Part shown: positions 1 to 5,623 of the stretch, piece by piece
Numbering within the stretch: the first letter of the stretch is position 1
How the letters are laid out: each line of letters begins with the position of its first letter
Origin: Deltaproteobacteria bacterium
GTDB taxonomy: Bacteria; Desulfobacterota; DSM-4660; Desulfatiglandales; HGW-15
Direction of reading: 5' to 3'
Length of the DNA: 5,623 nucleotides
NCBI GenBank assembly: GCA_016932235.1
Contig: JAFGDF010000247.1
Span: 1-5,623, forward strand
Notes under the pieces: generated by a model
Databases searched by the model: none
What the model was told of the DNA's origin: nothing
What the model saw: only the letters and a program-made list of their open reading frames with translations
Made by a program: the position numbers and the translations under genes

Positions 1-24
1 ATGAAATATCAGTTAATAACTTTT

Positions 25-59
25 TAGGAGCATGTCGGACAAAGTCCGACATGCTCCTA
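25..59. repeat. Perfect 16-bp inverted repeat (hairpin element)
   Basis: Arms TAGGAGCATGTCGGAC (25-40) and GTCCGACATGCTCCTA (44-59) are exact reverse complements around an AAA loop. The hairpin is not followed by a T-run on either strand: on the + strand the five T's lie before it, so it does not look like an intrinsic terminator. The core GGACAAAGTCCGACA (37-51) recurs exactly at 2728-2742, just after panC, which points to a dispersed palindromic element rather than a gene-specific structure. The function is unknown. Confidence 0.8.
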
Positions 60-117
60 TGCCGTTCAAATACCCCCTTGGAGGATGTCTGATAACCTGA
101 TCAATATGTCATGATCG

Positions 118-146
118 TTTACGTTTTCATAATGAGCATTTACTAT
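118..146 (+). promoter_or_regulatory. Possible sigma70 promoter for the kinase gene
   Basis: TTTACG (118-123) and TACTAT (141-146) are separated by 17 bases, the optimal sigma70 spacing. Each matches its consensus hexamer at four of six positions. It lies about 60 bases upstream of the predicted kinase start. A short inverted repeat, GATCA (99-103) and TGATC (112-116), sits directly upstream of the -35 and could be a regulator site, but it is only 5 bp per arm. This is a moderate prediction from consensus matching only. Confidence 0.35.
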
Positions 147-192
147 ACCCCCCATTCTAATGTTGATGCTGGTTAGATGATCAGAATTTTTT

Positions 193-197
193 AGGAG
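193..197 (+). promoter_or_regulatory. Shine-Dalgarno that decides the kinase start
   Basis: AGGAG lies eight bases before the ATT at 206-208, an ideal spacing. It is the only strong Shine-Dalgarno near the beginning of the kinase frame. No comparable site precedes the first in-frame ATG at 275, so this site argues for initiation at 206. Confidence 0.6.
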
Positions 198-205
198 TAA
201 GAAAA

Positions 206-850
206 ATTTCTCATACTCATCATCATATCGTTATCGAAGGACCCATAGGCGTCGGCAAGACCAGTCTTGCCATAATGCTTGCGGAAAAGATTAACGGGCA
301 GGTCATGCTGGAGCATACCGGGGAAAACCCTTTCCTTTCAAAATTTTATCAAAATCCAGAAAAATATCGCTTTCAAACCCAGATCTTTTTCCTTCTTAAA
401 CGCTATCAACACGCCCTTGAAATGGAGCAGATTGATCTCTTCAGGAGCGTTATGATCTCTGACTACCTGTTTGAAAAGGACAGGGTCTTTGCCCGTAATA
501 ATTTGGATGATAAAGAATTCTGGCTTTATGAACAGCTTTTTCACCTCCTGAAAAAGAACCTGACTCCTCCTGATCTGGTTGTCTTCCTACAGGCCAGGAC
601 TGACGTCCTCATTCAAAGAATAAAAAAAAGAGGCAAAGATTATGAAAAAGCAATAAGTTATAGATATCTTGATGAAATTAACCAGGCGTTTAACGATTTC
701 TTCTTCCATTATAATGATTCCCCCATACTCGTTGTAGATGCCTCAAATATAGATTTTGTTCATGTACCTGAGGATTTTCAAGACCTTGTCAGCCACATCA
801 GGTCCATCAGATCCGGGGTTCATTACTACCGCCCTATCAGTTCAAAATAA
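206..850 (+). CDS. Deoxynucleoside kinase (dGK/dAK/dCK family), unusual ATT start
   Basis: This is a salvage enzyme that transfers the gamma phosphate of a nucleoside triphosphate to the 5' hydroxyl of a deoxynucleoside in the cytoplasm. With the start at 206 the protein has 214 residues, normal for bacterial members. Visible motifs are the P-loop GPIGVGKT (residues 12-19), an acidic stretch ending ENPFL (40-44), SDYLFEKDR (85-93) where the family keeps its catalytic acidic and DR residues, PPDLVVFLQA (121-130) and the arginine-rich lid RIKKRGKDYE (138-147). The first in-frame ATG, at 275, would remove the whole P-loop and is therefore wrong. The open frame reaches back to about 167 with no ATG, GTG or TTG. 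ATT at 206 has a good Shine-Dalgarno and leaves a normal short leader (SHTHHH) before the first beta strand. One T-to-G change would make it ATG, so an error or mutation is possible. The substrate base cannot be decided. The gene ends 60 bp before the regulator gene. Confidence 0.85.
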   Translation: MSHTHHHIVIEGPIGVGKTSLAIMLAEKINGQVMLEHTGENPFLSKFYQNPEKYRFQTQIFFLLKRYQHALEMEQIDLFRSVMISDYLFEKDRVFARNNLDDKEFWLYEQLFHLLKKNLTPPDLVVFLQARTDVLIQRIKKRGKDYEKAISYRYLDEINQAFNDFFFHYNDSPILVVDASNIDFVHVPEDFQDLVSHIRSIRSGVHYYRPISSK

Positions 851-858
851 AAAAACTT

Positions 859-886
859 TTGATAAATATAATTTTTCTGCTATTAT
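859..886 (+). promoter_or_regulatory. Strong sigma70-like promoter of the sahR-panC-metK-ahcY operon
   Basis: TTGATA (859-864) and TATTAT (881-886) each match the sigma70 consensus at five of six positions and are 16 bases apart, in an extremely AT-rich gap. Transcription would start around 892-896, inside the palindrome at 885-904, leaving a leader of only about 15-19 bases. The overlap of the -10 and start point with the palindrome fits repression by blocking RNA polymerase. Confidence 0.6.
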
Positions 887-904
887 ATCAAGAAATCTTG
901 ATAT
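885..904. promoter_or_regulatory. Palindromic operator, probable autoregulatory SahR-like site
   Basis: ATATCAAGA (885-893) and TCTTGATAT (896-904) are perfect 9-bp inverted repeats separated by two A's. Size, AT-richness and position fit the dimer-binding sites of ArsR-family repressors. It overlaps the -10 box and the predicted transcription start of the gene that encodes such a repressor. A third near-identical half-site, TTTTGATAT (904-912), follows in direct orientation and enters the start codon at 911. Assignment to the neighbouring regulator is inferred from position and symmetry. Confidence 0.7.
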
Positions 905-910
905 TTTGAT

Positions 911-1858
911 ATGGAAACTCTAATCTATATAAAGGCCGTGGCAGATATTACCAGGCTGAGGTTGCTCAGCATTCTCCTTTCTTTTGAACTAAGTGTGAAT
1001 GAAATTGTCACACTCCTGGAGATGGGGCAATCCAGGATCTCCCGTCACTTAAAGATCATGACCGATGCCGGATTACTTGAATGCAGGCGGGACGGGACAT
1101 GGGCGTTCTATTTCGCGGTAGCAAGCGGCCCCGCACGCGAATTTATTGATTCCATCAAATATACTTTCGCAAAGGAGCCGTTGTTTCAGATAGATATCCA
1201 TCGCACTGAACAGATCATTCAGGCCCGCAAACTTGCAACCATGCGATTTTTCAATGATATCGCGTCAGGATGGGATTTGCTGAAAAAGGAAATATTAGGG
1301 GATTTTGATCTGAATGAGGCTATCCTCCAGGAAATGGATCAATGTGACGTGGCAGTTGATATGGGTTGCGGCACCGGGGAATTAATGGAAAAACTGAAAT
1401 CGGTCGCAAGAAATGTCATAGGAGTCGACAGTTCTTCGAAGATGCTTGAACAGGCCCGGAAGCGTTTCTCGCCAGGCAATGTCAATTTTGACCTTCGCCT
1501 CGGAGAGCTTGAGCATCTTCCCCTGAAAAATGGAGAGGCTGATTGCGCGGTTATCTCAATGGTCCTGCATCACCTTTCAACCCCCGAAAAAATCATTTCC
1601 GAAATTCGCCGGGTCTTGAGAGAAAAAGGTATATTGATTATCGCGGATTTCGACAAGCATGAGGATGAGGGAATGAGGAAGACATACGGAGACAGATGGC
1701 TGGGTTTCAGTGTTGAGGAAATCTCCGGGATGCTGAAAAGAAACGGGATGAATATCGAAAAGATCCGATCCTTTAAGATCCGGAAGAAACTGAACCTCAA
1801 CCTGATCAAATCAATCATGTCTCCCTCCTTCCATTCAGCCACAAGGGGTGAAATTTAG
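911..1858 (+). CDS. sahR: SahR-like ArsR-family regulator with SAM/SAH-binding methyltransferase domain
   Basis: The 315-residue protein joins two domains. Residues 1 to about 75 form an ArsR-type winged helix (ADITRLRLLSIL at 11-22; recognition helix around GQSRISRHLKIM, 39-50; wing near RRDGTWAFYF). Residues from about 105 to 290 form a class I methyltransferase fold, with the SAM-binding glycine motif VDMGCGTGEL (149-158), the acidic residue at the end of strand 2 (GVDSSSKML, D173) and later motifs AVISMVLHHL (213-222) and GILIIADF (240-247). The metal-binding Cys-x-Cys of arsenic sensors is absent (SVNEI stands in its place), so metalloid sensing is unlikely. This architecture is that of SahR, described in Proteobacteria as an SAH-responsive repressor of SAM-cycle genes; metK and ahcY downstream support the assignment. 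ATG 911 has no Shine-Dalgarno, but it starts right at the domain. The TAG stop abuts the panC start. A methyltransferase with another role is less likely. Confidence 0.8.
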   Translation: METLIYIKAVADITRLRLLSILLSFELSVNEIVTLLEMGQSRISRHLKIMTDAGLLECRRDGTWAFYFAVASGPAREFIDSIKYTFAKEPLFQIDIHRTEQIIQARKLATMRFFNDIASGWDLLKKEILGDFDLNEAILQEMDQCDVAVDMGCGTGELMEKLKSVARNVIGVDSSSKMLEQARKRFSPGNVNFDLRLGELEHLPLKNGEADCAVISMVLHHLSTPEKIISEIRRVLREKGILIIADFDKHEDEGMRKTYGDRWLGFSVEEISGMLKRNGMNIEKIRSFKIRKKLNLNLIKSIMSPSFHSATRGEI

Positions 1859-2728
1859 ATGGAAAATATATATCACGTTAAAGAGATGCAGCAAAGGTGC
1901 AGGGATATGCGATTCTCAGGAAAGAGAATAGCATTTGTTCCCACAATGGGATTCTTCCATGAAGGGCATCTGGAGTTGATGAGAGTTGGCAGGGAAAAAT
2001 CTGATATCTTGGTGGTAAGCATATTCGTAAATCCCACCCAATTCGCTCCTACGGAGGATTTCGATGAATATCCCAGGGACACTGAAGGAGACCTGGCAAA
2101 GGCTGAAAAGGTCGGAGCGGATATTGTTTTTATGCCCGATTGCGAAGAGATGTACCCCGATAGTTTTCAGACAACCATTTCAATTGAAAAAGTTACAAAA
2201 TATCTATGCGGCCTGTCACGGCCTCATTTTTTCGGCGGGGTTGCCACAGTAGTCGCAAAGTTATTCAATATTGTTATGCCTTCTCTTGCAATATTCGGGC
2301 AGAAGGACTTCCAGCAGCTGACCGTTGTCCGGCGGATGGTTAAGGATCTCAATATGGATATCGATATCGTGGGTGTTCCTATTGTCAGGGAGTCAGACGG
2401 CCTTGCCATGAGTTCCCGGAACAAATACCTCGGCCGTGAAGAGCGCAGATCGGCCCTGAGCCTGAAAGAATCCATCGACAGGGCCGTGAAAATGGTGGAA
2501 GAGGGCGAAAGAAAGTCCGAGAACATAATATCCGCAATTCGGAGCCTGATCTTGAGCTACCCATATACCGAGATTGATTATGTCAATATCTGTGATCCGA
2601 TAACCATGGAGGACAGGGATTCTATTGAGGGCGAAAGGCTGCTTGCGCTAGCCGTGAAAGTTGGAAAGACAAGGCTGATCGATAACACCATATTACAAGA
2701 AAAACAAAATATTATCAGCAGCAGATAG
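1859..2728 (+). CDS. panC: Pantothenate synthetase (pantoate--beta-alanine ligase)
   Basis: It joins pantoate and beta-alanine with ATP, via a pantoyl-adenylate, to make pantothenate for CoA synthesis in the cytoplasm (EC 6.3.2.1). The 289 residues match the family length. Seen in order are [10 protein letters not shown] (28-37) with the HxGH nucleotide-binding motif, SIFVNPTQF (54-62), LCGLSRP (116-122), FGQKDFQQ (146-153) binding pantoate and [12 protein letters not shown] (180-188) as the KMSKS-like loop, and the C-terminal TRLIDN (271-276). The segment usually written RPxHFxGV reads RPHFFGGV here, so the usual His is Phe. The start directly follows the regulator's stop with no gap; AAGGGG at 1843-1848 provides the ribosome site. 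About ten residues follow the usual end near LIDNTIL, and the stop TAG is the left edge of a repeat remnant. No panB or panD is in the window, so panC sits alone among SAM-cycle genes. Confidence 0.97.
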   Translation: MENIYHVKEMQQRCRDMRFSGKRIAFVPTMGFFHEGHLELMRVGREKSDILVVSIFVNPTQFAPTEDFDEYPRDTEGDLAKAEKVGADIVFMPDCEEMYPDSFQTTISIEKVTKYLCGLSRPHFFGGVATVVAKLFNIVMPSLAIFGQKDFQQLTVVRRMVKDLNMDIDIVGVPIVRESDGLAMSSRNKYLGREERRSALSLKESIDRAVKMVEEGERKSENIISAIRSLILSYPYTEIDYVNICDPITMEDRDSIEGERLLALAVKVGKTRLIDNTILQEKQNIISSR

Positions 2729-2742
2729 GACAAAGTCCGACA
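2726..2742. repeat. Shortened copy of the 25-59 palindromic repeat
   Basis: GGACAAAGTCCGACA (2728-2742) is identical to 37-51. The preceding TAG also matches the element's left edge, as if ten bases of the left arm had been lost between two GGA triplets. Bases after 2742 (GGCTGCC) still resemble the other copy (TGCTCCT). The remnant forms only a 4-bp GGAC/GTCC stem around AAA. It overlaps the panC stop codon (2726-2728) and lies 21 bases before metK. Confidence 0.6.
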
Positions 2743-2763
2743 GGCTGCCGGAAGGAGAGCGTT

Positions 2764-5287
<2,524 letters not shown>

Positions 5288-5294
5288 ATATGCA

Positions 5295-5322
5295 GGTTTA
5301 AGGTTCAAGGTATAAGGAAAAA
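5295..5322 (+). repeat. Imperfect tandem heptamer repeats, GGTNNAA
   Basis: GGTTTAA (5295-5301), GGTTCAA (5302-5308) and GGTATAA (5309-5315) are contiguous, followed by a degenerate GGAAAAA (5316-5322). The array begins eight bases after the ahcY stop. Seven-base periodicity suggests slippage expansion or recurrent recognition by a protein; no function can be read from the sequence. Confidence 0.6.
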
Positions 5323-5377
5323 ACAGTAAATACAATAATATTTTTTCATTCAAATTCCCTTGAATCCCTCCTAACCT

Positions 5378-5392
5378 CCCTTTGGCAAAGGG
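5378..5392. repeat. Short palindrome CCCTTT/AAAGGG
   Basis: CCCTTT (5378-5383) pairs with AAAGGG (5387-5392) around GGC. No T-run follows, so termination is doubtful. It is one of two similar palindromes, ten bases from the next, and could help fold the 3' end of the ahcY transcript. Confidence 0.5.
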
Positions 5393-5401
5393 ACTTAATA
5401 T

Positions 5402-5421
5402 CCCCCCTTTTTAAAGGGGGG
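5402..5421. repeat. 9-bp palindrome CCCCCCTTT/AAAGGGGGG
   Basis: A perfect 9-bp stem (5402-5410 with 5413-5421) closes on two T's. Palindromes of this C-run/TTTAAA/G-run type are common dispersed intergenic repeats in many bacteria (remembered, not checked). It lacks a T-run on either side, so it is only a weak terminator candidate for the operon. Confidence 0.6.
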
Positions 5422-5458
5422 CAGGACGCTGTCTGACAACGCCCATCTGCTGCGTTAC

Positions 5459-5623
5459 CCTCATTCCTTGCCCTGTTCAATTCTCGCTGCGCGAGACGGC
5501 AAAGCCGATTGAACAGGGTGAATCATTGCGACGTATTTCTATGTACGCCTCATTCCTCGGGATTTCTTCGCTCCCAAAGGGCGCTCAGTTCCCACCCCTC
5601 CGGGGCGGGTTCCCGGTTTCGGA
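5459..5623. repeat. Probable dispersed intergenic repeat, partial at window end
   Basis: CCTCATTCCT occurs at 5459-5468 and again at 5548-5557. The segments around them (CTGCTGCGTTACCC before; GCGACGTA, TACGCC and CTCGGGAT after) resemble a repeat family I recall from deltaproteobacterial genomes, although no search was possible. The junction element 5471-5518 interrupts it. CCCACCCC (5591-5598) and GGGGCGGG (5602-5609) form a hairpin with one A-C mismatch close to the edge. An open frame from ATG 5541 runs off the window but has no ribosome site and is likely spurious. Confidence 0.4.
5471..5518. repeat. Fully paired three-way-junction palindromic element
   Basis: The outer arms CCCTGTTCAAT (5471-5481) and ATTGAACAGGG (5508-5518) are perfect 11-bp inverted repeats. 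Between them two hairpins fill the interior exactly: TCTCGC/GCGAGA around TGC (5482-5496) and CGGC/GCCG around AAA (5497-5507). No base is left unpaired at the junction, and G-T, T-G and T-A pairs can lengthen the outer stem by three. The structure can form in DNA or in RNA of either sense. It may be a miniature mobile or REP-like element; no encoded protein is associated with it here. Confidence 0.65.

Larger units (their letters stand above)
5288..5623. other. Gene-free 3' intergenic region made of small repeats
   Basis: No supported gene lies in these 336 bases. In order they hold heptamer repeats (5295-5322), an AT-rich stretch with a 6-bp hairpin (ATTCAA 5348-5353 and TTGAAT 5360-5365), two CCCTTT/AAAGGG palindromes (5378-5421), a three-way-junction element (5471-5518) and GC-richer sequence to the window end that looks like part of a dispersed repeat. 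No classic terminator (GC stem plus T-run) follows ahcY; the hairpins at 5378-5421 are the nearest candidates for ending or stabilising the transcript. Confidence 0.6.

Noticed and set aside
1..27. Possible C-terminal end of an upstream gene in frame 1 (stop TAG 25-27)
   Set aside because: Only eight codons are visible before the stop, too few to tell coding from chance.
32..100. 22-codon frame ATG 32 to TGA 98 preceded by AGGAG
   Set aside because: It consists largely of the palindromic repeat; both the apparent ribosome site and the start lie in the hairpin arm, and the peptide has no recognisable character.
661..674. TCTTGAT inside the kinase gene as a second operator
   Set aside because: It is a single half-site within coding sequence, with no matching inverted half nearby.
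275..850. Kinase start at the first in-frame ATG
   Set aside because: It removes the entire P-loop encoded at 242-262 and has no Shine-Dalgarno, so the enzyme would be inactive.
851..910. Terminator between the kinase and regulator genes
   Set aside because: The gap is AT-rich with no GC stem before a T-run; its only clear symmetry is the operator-like palindrome.
1570..1842. Minus-strand open frames over the regulator, panC, metK and ahcY
   Set aside because: They lie antisense to well-conserved genes, lack recognisable domains and are explained as shadows of the coding strand.
2710..2763. Internal metK promoter using TATTAT (2710-2715), or a SAM riboswitch
   Set aside because: No reasonable -35 lies at the right distance, and the 35-bp gap is too short for any known SAM riboswitch.
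5541..5623. Open frame from ATG 5541 off the window end
   Set aside because: No ribosome site is present, it lies in what looks like dispersed repeat DNA, and only 27 codons are visible.

Overview
The window carries five genes, all on the + strand. They are a deoxynucleoside kinase (206-850), a SahR-like ArsR-family regulator fused to a methyltransferase domain (911-1858), pantothenate synthetase panC (1859-2728), S-adenosylmethionine synthetase metK (2764-3927) and adenosylhomocysteinase ahcY (3962-5287). They are flanked by intergenic DNA rich in small palindromic repeats. Gene order, protein types (short-clade AhcY, SahR-type regulator, deoxynucleoside kinase near panC), moderate base composition and abundant dispersed palindromes suggest a Desulfobacterota (former Deltaproteobacteria) genome, perhaps Desulfobacterales. 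That placement is an inference from remembered family features, not a database result.

Layout. Positions 1-205 hold a perfect 16-bp hairpin (25-59), a plausible sigma70 promoter (118-146) and a good Shine-Dalgarno sequence (193-197). The kinase reading frame opens without any ATG, GTG or TTG that would keep its P-loop; the best-placed start is ATT at 206. The 60-bp gap 851-910 is very AT-rich and holds the strongest promoter in the window. Its -10 box runs into a palindromic operator (885-904), as expected for an autoregulated ArsR-type repressor. From there the sahR-like gene, panC, metK and ahcY lie close together (0, 35 and 34 bp apart) and look like one operon. The panC stop codon lies at the edge of a shortened copy of the hairpin repeat from the window start.

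How the genes work together. MetK makes SAM from methionine and ATP. Methyltransferases convert SAM to S-adenosylhomocysteine (SAH), and AhcY clears SAH to homocysteine and adenosine. The regulator has an ArsR winged helix joined to a SAM/SAH-binding fold, the architecture described for SahR, a sensor of SAH that controls SAM-cycle genes. The likely circuit is that accumulating SAH releases the operator and induces metK and ahcY. PanC (pantothenate, hence CoA) is the outsider in this operon. The kinase upstream (deoxynucleoside salvage) may be partly co-transcribed, since no intrinsic terminator is visible after it.

The last 336 bases (5288-5623) contain no convincing gene. They hold heptamer repeats, several hairpins, a 48-nt sequence that folds on paper into a fully paired three-way junction, and what looks like a dispersed genomic repeat running off the window end. 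I see no transposase, CRISPR array, RNA gene or defence system. The points most worth checking are the ATT start, the self-contained SAH-sensing circuit that includes panC, and the junction-forming repeat.
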